A model generated the notes under the pieces. That model searched no databases, was not told the DNA's origin, and was given only the letters and a program-made list of their open reading frames with translations. From Rhodospirillales bacterium BBD 1991-14 (GTDB lineage: Bacteria > Pseudomonadota > Alphaproteobacteria > Kiloniellales > Kiloniellaceae): a stretch of 64,000 nucleotides of DNA. Location of the stretch: the NCBI GenBank assembly GCA_001657395.1, contig LYSY01000003.1, positions 372,001 to 436,000 of the forward strand, read 5' to 3'. Shown one piece after another: positions 1-9,986 of the stretch (within the stretch, counting starts at the first letter, position 1; each line of letters opens with the position of its first letter). A program made the translations under genes and the position numbers.

Positions 1-873
1 GCTGTGGTCGCTGGGCTCCGCCACCGCACAGCAGAAGACCGGCACGCCGACGTCGGAGGTGACATCCCAAAGGCCGACCGAAAGTCCGGCCTGCCCATAG
101 TGGTCCAGGAGCGAACGGGCAGCCGGGCTGTCCACCGTCCCGGCATCCATCTTGCTGGCGGCACGGACCGCATCACCGCCGAGCCTCCAGAGGCTGAGCG
201 CGTCCCTTTCGATCAGTTCGCAGACTGCGTGGAGCGCCGCCTCTTCGAAGGTGTTGCCGGAGGCCAGGCCGTTGGTGTCGGCGGGAAAGACGTAGCTGCC
301 CGGCGGCTGCGGCAGGGTGAAGTTGGTCGAGACCAGTTCCAGCGGCACCCAGAGGGGCTCGCCGCGATCGCCCGATGTGCAATGGCGCGGGTCGAGGTGC
401 CTGGCCTCGATCCAGAGGATCGGCTGTTCGGGATGAAACTCGCCCAGGCACGACCGCGGCAACCCGGAAACCTCGATGACCCTCTCCGAGACTGCCAGCT
501 CGTTGAAAGACAGCATCCGCAGAGGCATTGCGATGCGTTCGGCATGAAAGGTCTCGGCCGACTCCATAAAGGCCGAGACCTTGGCTTCCTGCACCGTCAG
601 CCCCTTGCCCTGCGACACGGCGATGGAGCGCGACAGGGGACGGCAGGCCATGAAGACGGGAATACCGATGCTGTCCAGTCCGGTCACGTTGGCGAGGCGC
701 GTGATTCCCATCTGCCCGGCAAAGGGCAGCACCCGGGCCAGCGTGTCTTCCGGCCGGCGGCTGCGATGGGTGCCGCCGCGGTAGACCTTCGCGGAGCCCG
801 GCGGCGCCGCAGCCGGCGGCACGGCGCCGCCGGAATCGCCAGAGATCTGCTCTCGTCGCGCGGCTTCGGTCAT
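1..873 (-). CDS. YcaO-domain protein (partial, runs off left edge)
   Basis: The frame is open from an ATG at 873 to base 1 (291 residues seen), so the C-terminus lies outside the window. YcaO enzymes use ATP to activate backbone amides, making azolines or thioamides in peptides and proteins. Residues 34-112 carry the typical start of the fold, including VTGLDSIGIPVF (63-74) and the acidic ATP-site stretch ESAETFHAE (104-112). Residues 202-223 hold GLASGNTFEEAALHAV followed by ELIERD, the second nucleotide/magnesium motif of the family. The start lies 5 bp after the stop of the upstream cyclase gene, so the two are probably cotranscribed and perhaps translationally coupled. Such proteins often pair with TfuA, which would lie off the edge. 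No precursor peptide is visible. The family is clear; the substrate is unknown. Confidence 0.88.
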   Translation of the reverse strand, partial: MTEAARREQISGDSGGAVPPAAAPPGSAKVYRGGTHRSRRPEDTLARVLPFAGQMGITRLANVTGLDSIGIPVFMACRPLSRSIAVSQGKGLTVQEAKVSAFMESAETFHAERIAMPLRMLSFNELAVSERVIEVSGLPRSCLGEFHPEQPILWIEARHLDPRHCTSGDRGEPLWVPLELVSTNFTLPQPPGSYVFPADTNGLASGNTFEEAALHAVCELIERDALSLWRLGGDAVRAASKMDAGTVDSPAARSLLDHYGQAGLSVGLWDVTSDVGVPVFCCAVAEPSDHS

Positions 874-878
874 CGCTC

Positions 879-3800
879 CTATCCGCTTCTGCGGCCCCGC
901 GCGGTGGAAAGGATGGCCGTCGCCGCGGCGTAGTCCGCCGTGCCCGCCATGGTCTCGAGCCCGACGAGGCGTGGCTCCAAGGTCTTGCGCGCTTCTTCGC
1001 TGTAACCCTGCACGCGCAGCAGCCCGGCCAGGCTGGTCGCGGCGCGCAGCGCCAGGGTCCTGGCGCCCTGGTCGCTGGCCAGGTCCAGGGCACTGTGATA
1101 GGCGGCGATGGCCGGTTCCGGATCATGCGGCATGCGCAGCTGCAGCAGATAGCCGATGCGCCGGCGCAGCTCCGGCAGCCAGATCCGCAGCCCGAGGGAT
1201 TCGAACTCCGCCTGCGCCGCCGTGCATTCTTCCAGGGCTTCGTCGATGCGGCCGTTCAGAGCCAGAACCTCGGCAAACATGTCATAATAGACGGGGAAGT
1301 CCTCCTGCGTGCCGATATCCTTCTGGCGCTCCAAACCTTCGCGGATCTCGCCCAGGCCCTTGGAGAGATTGCCGAGGCGCGAGTGCGCCCAGCCTGCAAA
1401 GACCAGCGCCTTGGCCCGGTCGTCCTTGAAGCCGTGCTCGTCGGCAAAGGCGATCAGTTCGTCGGCAATGCGCAGAACCTCCACCGGATCACGCTGATAG
1501 AGCCGATGCATGATGGTGATGTACTTGTAGTGGCTCCAGCTGCCGCCGTGGTCGAGGTTTTCCAGCCAGGCCCTGGCCTGGCGCTCGTACTCCATGGCCT
1601 CGTTGGGCCGGCCCATAAGCCAGTAGACCAGCAGACTCTCGCCAAGACCGCAGACCTTGGCATCGTGATTGCCGTAGAGCGTGGCATGGGCGCGGTAATC
1701 GCCCTTGTCGTAGAGGGCGAGGCCCGCGTCGATGTGCTCCATGCAGCCATGGAGGTCGCCGCGGTTGAAGTGCGACGCCCATTGGCAGTGGTGGGCCTGG
1801 AGCAGCAGCTCCTCGTCGCTGCGGCCCCGGGCGCGGACCAGCAGTTCGTCGGCGCGCTGGCCCATCTCGTTGAAATCGCGCGAGCGGCGCCACCATCCCC
1901 AATAGACCGGGAAGTGATCGCGGGACTCGGGCAGGCTGCGGCAGAGCTCGTAGCCCTCGCCGTAGATCTGCTCGACCTCCGTCGAACCCGGGCCGTGCAA
2001 TGCGATCAGGGCCGGACCCAGGCGGATCAGGATCTGCAGGCGCAGTCCCTTGTACTCCTTGCTGTCGGGCAGCTCGTCCAGCGCCTCCAGGCCGCGGCGC
2101 AGATGGTGGACCGCTTCGACCAGCGCCGACTGGGCGAGGCTCAGGCGGCCGGCCTGCAGCCACAGCCGCGCGGCTTCGTCATAAAGGCCCGCCGCGCTGA
2201 CGTGGTGAGCCACCAGGTCCGGCCGCTCGTCTTCGATCCGGGGACGCAGCTTGCGCAGACCCTGCGCGGTTTCGGCATGCAGGCGCTGACGCTCCTCGCG
2301 CAGCAGCGAAGCATAGGCGGCTTCCTGGACCAGGCCGTGCTTGAAGATAAAGGTCTCCTTCCCGCGCTGGTCGACATCGCGGTGGATCAGGCCGGCATCG
2401 GACAGAGCGATCAGGGCGTTGTCCAGGTGGTCCGGATCGAAGCCGCCCACCGTCGAGATCAGATCGCGCGAGAAGGAGCGCCCGAGCACCGCCCCGACCC
2501 GGGCGACGGTCTTGGCAGCCCCCACACGGTCGAGCCGCTCCATCAGCGAATCATGCAGGGAGATGGGCACGCGGGCGGCTTCGTCGCGGCGGCGGTTCTT
2601 GCCCTTCGCGGCCCGCTCGAAATCGAGTTCGATGACCGACTTGGTCAACTCCTCGACGAACAGGGGAATGCCGTCGGCCTTCTCGGCAATCTCGCCGACA
2701 ATGGCTTTGGACAGGGCGGTGCCCTGGGCGAGGCTGGCGATCAGCGCCTGGGTGTCCTTTGCCGGCAGGCGCCCCAGTTCCAGATGGTTTACGTGGGCAA
2801 GGGAGCCCCAGGGGGCGTAGAAATCCGTCCGGCAGGTGATCAGCACCTGGGCGCGCTTGTCGGCAATGGTGTTGACGACGCGGTCGAGCAGTTCGATGGA
2901 GGTCGGATCGAGCCATTGGAAGTCGTCCACCACGACCACCAGCGGCTGAACGCGCGTGAGCAGGGAGAAGTAGTCGACGATGGTGCGCAGGGTGCGCTCG
3001 CGCGCCTGCTTGGCCGCCACCTGCGACTGGGGGTTGTCGATCGACACCGGGCTCAAGAGATCGGTGAAGACCTCGACGCGCGCCTCGCGCTCAGGGCCTT
3101 CGCCCTGCACCACCGCCGAGAGCTTCTCGCGGATGACGGCGGGCCCGTCGCCATGATCGACACCGGCGATCAGGCGAAACCGCTGAATGATCGGATGCAG
3201 GGGCGAATCCTGGTTGTAGGGCGATGCCTGATAGATCTGCACCGTCGCATCCTGCTCGACCTCGCGCAGGAACTGGTGCGTCAGGCGCGACTTGCCGATC
3301 CCCGGTTCGCCGCAGATCATCAGCACCCGTCCGCGGCCCTCCTGGGCCTGGCGCCACTGGGCACGCAGCAGGTCCAGCGGCTCGCTGCGGTCCGCAAAGG
3401 AGGTCTGGGTCCAGCGCCCGAAGTTGACGTCGGCGCGGTCGCCCTTGTGCTCGCCGAGCACGCGCCAGGTGCGCACCGGTTCGGTCAGCCCCTGAAACTC
3501 CCGGCTGCCCATATCTTCGAAGTCGAAGGCATCCTGGGTCAGGCGGTAGGTCACGTCTGCGACCACGATCTCGTTGGGACCGGCGATGCCCTGGACCCGT
3601 GCTGCCAGGTTGGGCGCCACGCCGATGGCCGGCTGTTCGACGGCGGCCCCGCCGCCGATCAGGTCGCCGACGATGACCACGCCGGAGGCAACGCCGATGC
3701 GCACCGCCAGCTGCGTCTCCGCCGGCATCTCCAACTCGCCGATACCGGCGGTGATGCTGAGCGCCGCGTGCAGGGCATGGACCGGCGCGTCTTCATGCGC

Positions 3801-4226
3801 CATGGGATAGCCGAAGTAGGCCAGGATGCCGTCGCCGACGTAGCGCGCGATGTAGCCCTCGTGGGTGCCGATGATCGACGCGCAGTAGGTCTGATAGCGG
3901 CGCACAACCTCCAGCAGGTCTTCGGCCTCCAGGCGCTCGGACAGAACGGTCGAGCCGACGATGTCGCAGAACATGACGGTCAGGTGCCGCCGTTCGGCGG
4001 GAACCCGGTCGGCCCGGCGGGCCGCCGGCTCGGCCTTTGCCGGCTCGTGCGTGCCCAGCGCCTCGGCCGCGCGCAGCAGGCGCTTGCGCTGCCCCAGAGT
4101 CAGCCCGAGCTGGCGAAGATCGTCCTCGTTGAGATCGGGGACGATCTCCAGGTCGATATCGTTCTCTTCGAAGGTGTCGGCGAGGCCACCAAGGCCGATC
4201 GCCGTCAGCCACTGCCGGATGGCCAT
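879..4226 (-). CDS. SAM / class III nucleotide cyclase / AAA ATPase / TPR signalling protein
   Basis: This 1115-residue multidomain protein belongs to the adenylate/guanylate cyclase family with a STAND-like ATPase. Domain order: SAM domain (about 1-57); class III cyclase domain (about 79-250) with metal-binding aspartates D88 (VMFCDIVGST) and D132 (YVGDGILAYFG); ATPase with Walker A GEPGIGKS (306-313) and Walker B VVVVDD (about 430-435); and a long helical C-terminal half typical of TPR repeats. No signal peptide or membrane segment is seen, so it is probably cytosolic. Expected product is cAMP (or cGMP), with the TPR/ATPase part sensing an unknown ligand. It sits alone with a YcaO gene directly downstream, which is an unusual partner. 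The start at 4226 places the SAM domain at residue 1; substrate specificity cannot be read with certainty. Confidence 0.9.
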   Translation of the reverse strand: MAIRQWLTAIGLGGLADTFEENDIDLEIVPDLNEDDLRQLGLTLGQRKRLLRAAEALGTHEPAKAEPAARRADRVPAERRHLTVMFCDIVGSTVLSERLEAEDLLEVVRRYQTYCASIIGTHEGYIARYVGDGILAYFGYPMAHEDAPVHALHAALSITAGIGELEMPAETQLAVRIGVASGVVIVGDLIGGGAAVEQPAIGVAPNLAARVQGIAGPNEIVVADVTYRLTQDAFDFEDMGSREFQGLTEPVRTWRVLGEHKGDRADVNFGRWTQTSFADRSEPLDLLRAQWRQAQEGRGRVLMICGEPGIGKSRLTHQFLREVEQDATVQIYQASPYNQDSPLHPIIQRFRLIAGVDHGDGPAVIREKLSAVVQGEGPEREARVEVFTDLLSPVSIDNPQSQVAAKQARERTLRTIVDYFSLLTRVQPLVVVVDDFQWLDPTSIELLDRVVNTIADKRAQVLITCRTDFYAPWGSLAHVNHLELGRLPAKDTQALIASLAQGTALSKAIVGEIAEKADGIPLFVEELTKSVIELDFERAAKGKNRRRDEAARVPISLHDSLMERLDRVGAAKTVARVGAVLGRSFSRDLISTVGGFDPDHLDNALIALSDAGLIHRDVDQRGKETFIFKHGLVQEAAYASLLREERQRLHAETAQGLRKLRPRIEDERPDLVAHHVSAAGLYDEAARLWLQAGRLSLAQSALVEAVHHLRRGLEALDELPDSKEYKGLRLQILIRLGPALIALHGPGSTEVEQIYGEGYELCRSLPESRDHFPVYWGWWRRSRDFNEMGQRADELLVRARGRSDEELLLQAHHCQWASHFNRGDLHGCMEHIDAGLALYDKGDYRAHATLYGNHDAKVCGLGESLLVYWLMGRPNEAMEYERQARAWLENLDHGGSWSHYKYITIMHRLYQRDPVEVLRIADELIAFADEHGFKDDRAKALVFAGWAHSRLGNLSKGLGEIREGLERQKDIGTQEDFPVYYDMFAEVLALNGRIDEALEECTAAQAEFESLGLRIWLPELRRRIGYLLQLRMPHDPEPAIAAYHSALDLASDQGARTLALRAATSLAGLLRVQGYSEEARKTLEPRLVGLETMAGTADYAAATAILSTARGRRSG

Positions 4227-4556
4227 CGCGCCCTTTCCTCTTCCAGCCCGAAGCAGACCGGCCGCACCGCGCTGTCCGCGCGCAGGCTAACGGACGGTCC
4301 AAGCCGGGCCTGTGACCGAATTGTGGCATAGCGATGCGGTCCGGCGGGCGCAAAAACGCCGTCGGACTCTCGTCGTCTCCCCTGCAAAGCGCGCACTTTC
4401 CCCACTCTTTGCTCTCCCTCGCAGCCTCTATACTATCGCTTCGGGAAAGGCGTCGACGTGTTTTCTGTCACATTGTCGGGAACCGGGGACCGGCACGGGA
4501 CCAGCACCGGGCGTCAGGGACACCCCTGCCGGGGTGGGCGGGAACGGACCCGCACC
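4227..4556. other. Intergenic region upstream of the cyclase gene
   Basis: No convincing gene is seen in these 330 bp between the IclR stop and the cyclase start (both minus strand). A short GC hairpin (ACCCC / GGGGT around 4521-4537) could help end IclR transcription but has no T-run. An AT-richer patch near 4430-4440 (TATACTAT) could supply a -10 element, but no good -35 was found at a proper distance. Confidence 0.5.
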
Positions 4557-5435
4557 TCAGGGGGCAGCCGCCTGCAACCTGCGCGGCACCACACCGCCGA
4601 TCTGCTCGGTGATCTCCTCGGCGGCCTGGACCACCTTGGCGCCAAGCTCCCCCAGACGCGTTTCGGTCACCCGCACGCTGGGTCCGGAGATCGAGATCCC
4701 GGCAATGACCTCGCCGTGTTCGTTGTGGATGGTCGCCGCCACGCAGCGCATGCCGATGGTATGCTCTTCGTCGTCAACACCCCAGCCGCGCTGGCGGATC
4801 TGCTGAAGCTGCGCGCGCAGGGCCGCCGGTTCGACGATGGTCCGGTCGGTAAAGCGCTGCATCCCCTTCCTGTGGAGGAAATCGCGCAGCGCGTCCTCGC
4901 CCATCTCCGCCAGCATCGCCTTGCCGATAGCCGATGAGTGCATGGGCGCCCGGCGCCCGGGGCGGAAAAAGGCGCGCATCGGCGCATGGCTTTCGAACTG
5001 CGTCACGTAGACCAGTTCGCCCTTGTCCTCGACCGCCAGATTGATGGTTTCGCCGACGTCCTCCATGAGGCGCCGCATCACCGGACGGCCGAGGGAAACG
5101 ATCTTGCGCGACCGCAGGAAGGCGTTGCCCACGTTGAAGGCACCGACGCCGACCACCCAGACGCCGTACTCCTCGTCGAAGTCGGCAAAGCGGCGCTGCT
5201 GCAAGGTGGTCAGCAGCCGATGGGTCGTCGAAGGGGCGAGCCCGACCGACTGGGACAGATCGGTCAGGCTCATGCCGTCGGCCTCCGCCAGGCGCTCGAG
5301 GATCGAAATCGCGCGGTCTAGCGACTGGACCTGGCCGCCCTGGGCTGCCGTTTTCTGGGCTGCCCGCTTCTGGGCCGCCGGCTTCTGGCCTGGAGGCCTT
5401 GTCTGCTCGCGCGTGCGCGACGCCGCTCTCGCCAT
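4557..5435 (-). CDS. IclR family transcriptional regulator, divergent from gcl
   Basis: A 292-residue IclR-type regulator with an N-terminal winged helix (SLDRAISILERLAEA, then LSQSVGLAPSTTHRLLTTL as the HTH) and a C-terminal effector domain (SSAIGKAMLAEM, then ISGPSVRV). It has an Ala/Gln/Lys-rich N-terminal extension of about 35 residues. I chose the ATG at 5435 because GGAG lies 9 nt before it; an ATG at 5450 in the same frame abuts a tandem repeat and has no ribosome site. It diverges from gcl-hyi-glxR. IclR proteins next to gcl genes (such as AllR) respond to glyoxylate or allantoin breakdown products, so control of that operon is a strong inference. Whether it activates or represses is not visible. 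Confidence 0.9.
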   Translation of the reverse strand: MARAASRTREQTRPPGQKPAAQKRAAQKTAAQGGQVQSLDRAISILERLAEADGMSLTDLSQSVGLAPSTTHRLLTTLQQRRFADFDEEYGVWVVGVGAFNVGNAFLRSRKIVSLGRPVMRRLMEDVGETINLAVEDKGELVYVTQFESHAPMRAFFRPGRRAPMHSSAIGKAMLAEMGEDALRDFLHRKGMQRFTDRTIVEPAALRAQLQQIRQRGWGVDDEEHTIGMRCVAATIHNEHGEVIAGISISGPSVRVTETRLGELGAKVVQAAEEITEQIGGVVPRRLQAAAP

Positions 5436-5452
5436 CACCAAACACTCCATCT

Positions 5453-5520
5453 ACTGGAACCTTGGGGCCACTGGAACCTTGGGGCCACTGGAACCTTGGG
5501 GCCACTGGAACCTTGGGGCC
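5453..5520. repeat. Four perfect tandem copies of a 17-bp unit
   Basis: The unit ACTGGAACCTTGGGGCC occurs four times without a mismatch at 5453-5469, 5470-5486, 5487-5503 and 5504-5520. It lies in the 5' region of the IclR gene, 18 bp from its preferred start codon. It is non-coding in any sensible reading. It may be recent slippage or a multiplied protein-binding site. Confidence 0.97.
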
Positions 5521-5657
5521 GAAGCCCTGCGGGACCGGAGATCCCGGGGCGCAGCATAGGGGGCCGCCCTCCGGGATGTAAGCCGGAAAAAGCTCCCGGA
5601 CATGGGTTTTCGGTATGGCGTTCCAAACATCACCGCCACAGAGATCGCTCTAATATG

Positions 5658-5671
5658 TTGTTTCAAAACAA
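5658..5671. promoter_or_regulatory. Inverted repeat, candidate operator between iclR and gcl
   Basis: TTGTTT-CA-AAACAA is a perfect 6-bp inverted repeat in the AT-rich centre of the divergent region. A second half-site pair, TTCC-N7-GGAA (5686-5689 / 5697-5700), lies just beyond. Both fit the size of IclR sites, but no consensus match can be proven by eye. Confidence 0.4.
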
Positions 5672-5716
5672 ATATACATCAGTATTTCCACGATACGGAA
5701 TAATTTTCCATTTTAA

Positions 5717-5744
5717 TTGACATTGGCATACCAGGCATTATTTT
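5717..5744 (+). promoter_or_regulatory. Candidate sigma-70 promoter for gcl-hyi-glxR
   Basis: A perfect -35 TTGACA (5717-5722) is followed after 16 bp by TATTTT (5739-5744). It sits about 55 bp before the gcl start, just downstream of the candidate operators, as expected for a regulated divergent promoter. Confidence 0.5.
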
Positions 5745-5799
5745 CTGGTCGGAAGGTTCACCAAGAAGCCTGGCCACCACCTGAACGAGGGAGTCCGCT

Positions 5800-7626
<1,827 letters not shown>

Positions 7627-7687
7627 GCGCATCAAGACGCATCGGCCCAGGCCCCGGGGCCGGACGTATTTCAGGAGGACCCAAGGA

Positions 7688-8485
7688 ATGCCCAAGTTTG
7701 CCGCCAACCTTTCGATGCTCTACGGCGAGCACGACTTCCTCGACCGCTTCGCCGCGGCCGCCAAGGATGGCTTTCAAGGCGTGGAGTATCTCTTTCCCTA
7801 TGCTTTCGAGAAGGATGCCCTGGCCGAGGCACTGAGCCGCAACGGCCTGACCCAGGTGCTGCACAACATGCCGGGCGGCGACTGGGACGCCGGCGAGCGC
7901 GGGCTGGCCTGCCTGCCGGACCGGGTCGGCGAATTCCAGGAAGGCGTCGGCACGGCCATCGACTATGCCAAGACGCTGGGCTGCAGCCAGTTGCACGTCA
8001 TGGCCGGTATCCGCCCCGACGGCGTCGATGGAGACAAGGTGGCGGAAACCTATGTCGAGAACCTGCGCTTCGCCGCCGCCAAGACCCAGGAAGCCGGCAT
8101 CGCCCTGCTGATCGAGGCGATCAATACCATCGACATTCCCGGCTTCTACCTCTCCACCTCGGCCCAGGCCTTCGCGGTGATGGAGACCGTCGGCTCGGAC
8201 AACCTCTTCTTCCAGTACGACATTTATCACATGCAGATCATGGAAGGCGATCTGGCGCGGACCATCGAGACCAACCTGGCGAAGATCGCCCACATGCAGC
8301 TGGCCGACAATCCGGGCCGCCACGAGCCGGGCACGGGCGAGATCAACTATCCCTTCCTCTTCGACGCCATCGACCGGATGGGCTACAAAGGCTGGATCGG
8401 CTGCGAGTACAAGCCCAAAGCCGGCACCTCGGAGGGCCTCGGCTGGCTGAAACCCCACCTCGCCGCCAGCGCCGCGGCGGAATAA
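7688..8485 (+). CDS. hyi: Hydroxypyruvate isomerase
   Basis: A 265-residue TIM-barrel isomerase of the Hyi/AP-endonuclease 2 superfamily. It interconverts hydroxypyruvate and tartronate semialdehyde. The typical start MPKFAANLSMLY and the metal-site glutamates in LLIEAIN and GCEYKP are present, with HMQLAD and GRHEPGTGEINY in between. The ATG at 7688 follows AGGAGG closely; the frame is open further upstream but that part has no family similarity. Second gene of the glyoxylate operon, between gcl and glxR. Confidence 0.96.
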   Translation: MPKFAANLSMLYGEHDFLDRFAAAAKDGFQGVEYLFPYAFEKDALAEALSRNGLTQVLHNMPGGDWDAGERGLACLPDRVGEFQEGVGTAIDYAKTLGCSQLHVMAGIRPDGVDGDKVAETYVENLRFAAAKTQEAGIALLIEAINTIDIPGFYLSTSAQAFAVMETVGSDNLFFQYDIYHMQIMEGDLARTIETNLAKIAHMQLADNPGRHEPGTGEINYPFLFDAIDRMGYKGWIGCEYKPKAGTSEGLGWLKPHLAASAAAE

Positions 8486-8557
8486 GCCGCGCACCGCGCA
8501 GAGCGCGGAAGAACGACACAGAGCGCAGACCAACGCAGATCAAGGAACGGAAACGTC

Positions 8558-9472
8558 ATGGCAAAGATCGGATTCATCGGCCTCGGCATCATGGGCGCGC
8601 CCATGGTCGGCCACCTGCTGGACGGCGGGCACGAGGTCACCAGCACGGTGCACCGCACGCCCGCGCCTGACGAACTGACGGGCAAGGGCCTGAAGCTCGT
8701 CGAGACCGCCAAGGCGGTCGCCGAGGCCAGCGACATCGTCATCACCATGGTGCCGGACACGCCTCAGGTGGAGGCCGTGCTGTTCGGCGAGAACGGCGTG
8801 GCCGAGGGGCTTTCCAGCGGCAAGCTGGTGATCGACATGAGCTCGATCTCGCCCATCGAGACCAAGGTCTTCGCGGCGAAGATCAACGCGCTCGGCTGTG
8901 ATTATCTGGACGCCCCGGTCTCCGGCGGCGAGGTCGGCGCCAAGGGCGCGTCGCTGACCATCATGGTCGGCGGCACGGAAGCCGCCTTCGAGACCGCGAA
9001 GCCGATCTTCGAGCTGATGGGCAAGAACATCACCCTGGTCGGCGGCAACGGCGTGGGCCAGACCACCAAGGTGGCCAACCAGATCGTCGTCGCGCTGACC
9101 ATCGAGGCCGTCGGCGAGGCCCTGGTCTTCGCCTCCAAGGCCGGTGCCGATCCGGCCAAGGTGCGCCAGGCCCTGATGGGCGGCCTTGCCACCTCGCGCA
9201 TCCTGGAGATCCACGGCGAGCGCATGATCAAGCGCACCTTCGACCCCGGCTTCCGCATCGAGCTGCACCAGAAGGACCTGAACCTCGCCCTGCAGGGCGC
9301 CAAGGCGCTGGGCGTCAGCCTGCCCAACACGGCGACCGCGCAGGAGCTGTTCAACGCCTGCGCCGCCAACGGCGGGGCCGGCTGGGACCACTCCGCCATG
9401 GTGCGCGCGCTGGAGCTGATGGCCGCCCACCCGGTGGCCGAAGACGAGACCGCCTCCGCGGCAGCGGAATAG
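8558..9472 (+). CDS. glxR: Tartronate semialdehyde reductase (2-hydroxy-3-oxopropionate reductase)
   Basis: A 304-residue beta-hydroxyacid dehydrogenase. It reduces tartronate semialdehyde to glycerate with NAD(P)H. Visible: Rossmann motif GLGIMGAPM at the N-terminus, the substrate signature DAPVSGGEVGAKG, and the catalytic lysine in GVGQTTKVANQ. Start ATG follows AAGGAACG. It ends the operon; an intrinsic terminator follows at 9505. No glycerate kinase is present nearby, so glycerate must be phosphorylated by a gene elsewhere. A decayed copy of its 3' part lies about 2 kb downstream (11390-11560). Confidence 0.96.
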   Translation: MAKIGFIGLGIMGAPMVGHLLDGGHEVTSTVHRTPAPDELTGKGLKLVETAKAVAEASDIVITMVPDTPQVEAVLFGENGVAEGLSSGKLVIDMSSISPIETKVFAAKINALGCDYLDAPVSGGEVGAKGASLTIMVGGTEAAFETAKPIFELMGKNITLVGGNGVGQTTKVANQIVVALTIEAVGEALVFASKAGADPAKVRQALMGGLATSRILEIHGERMIKRTFDPGFRIELHQKDLNLALQGAKALGVSLPNTATAQELFNACAANGGAGWDHSAMVRALELMAAHPVAEDETASAAAE

Positions 9473-9504
9473 GCCCTGAGTAGGCTCAAAAGCCAAACGA
9501 CGCG

Positions 9505-9541
9505 AAGGCCCGCCGGTGAGATCCGGCGGGCCTTTTCTTTT
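9505..9541 (+). terminator. Intrinsic terminator after glxR
   Basis: A 12-bp stem AAGGCCCGCCGG / CCGGCGGGCCTT with a 6-nt loop is followed by TTCTTTT. It ends the gcl-hyi-glxR operon. Confidence 0.9.
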
Positions 9542-9563
9542 CCGTCGGCACGCTTGGTCGTTT

Positions 9564-9878
9564 CTAGGCTTGATCCTTCGAATAGATCTCTACGCGAAGG
9601 CCGTCCGGGTCGCTGATGGCAAGGTCGGTCGTGCCCATGCGCTTCTGAGCAGCCGATAACGCGCTGCCGGCGAAGTCGACGCCGATATGCTCAACACCTA
9701 TCGGCCGGTCAGGGTTGTAGAAGATCGAGAAGTGCACGGCCGGCTCTTCGAGCAGCCAATCAATCTGATCCTCTGTCTCGATCGAGGGCTCCCGGCCGAA
9801 GAGCCGGGCGTAGAACGCGCGCGCTTTCTGCAGGGAGGTCACGCCAACCGCCACATGCATCCGGCTCGCTCTGCTCAT
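9564..9878 (-). CDS. Small VOC (glyoxalase/bleomycin-resistance fold) protein
   Basis: A 104-residue vicinal-oxygen-chelate protein: N-terminal MHVAVGVTSLQKARAFYARLFG and C-terminal SDPDGLRVEIY are the two beta-alpha-beta ends of the fold. The start region and VHFSIF resemble the CadI/ArsI group, but the protein is shorter than those (usually about 140-160 residues) and lacks their cysteine-rich tail, so arsenic lyase activity is not supported. It diverges from a LysR regulator across a 108-bp gap that contains a perfect inverted repeat; regulation by that LysR protein is likely. Substrate unknown. Confidence 0.75.
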   Translation of the reverse strand: MSRASRMHVAVGVTSLQKARAFYARLFGREPSIETEDQIDWLLEEPAVHFSIFYNPDRPIGVEHIGVDFAGSALSAAQKRMGTTDLAISDPDGLRVEIYSKDQA

Positions 9879-9926
9879 CTGTCTCGCTCCAAGTTCGGTT
9901 GTTTCACGCTCGATGTTGTGGATTTG

Positions 9927-9958
9927 CTATTCATATGTCTAACGAATAATATGAATAG
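9927..9958. promoter_or_regulatory. Perfect 10-bp inverted repeat, LysR-type operator
   Basis: CTATTCATAT (9927-9936) and ATATGAATAG (9949-9958) are exact reverse complements separated by 12 bp, inside the AT-rich gap between the VOC gene and the LysR gene. Size, symmetry and place fit the binding site of the adjacent LysR protein. Confidence 0.65.
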
Positions 9959-9986
9959 AATTCATTCGATAGGCTCATGGGTTTTC

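Noticed and set aside
1095-4331. Long open frame on the plus strand opposite the cyclase gene
   Set aside because: It is antisense to a well-supported multidomain gene, has no family motifs, and arises from high third-position GC.
5453-5520. Possible CRISPR array
   Set aside because: The copies are directly adjacent with no spacers, and the unit is only 17 bp.
9564-9878. ArsI-type C-As lyase
   Set aside because: The protein resembles the start of CadI/ArsI but is too short and has no paired cysteines, and no ars genes are nearby.
9951-9986. Upstream start codon for the LysR gene at 9951
   Set aside because: This ATG lies inside the perfect inverted repeat, and the HTH spacing fits the start at 9987 better.
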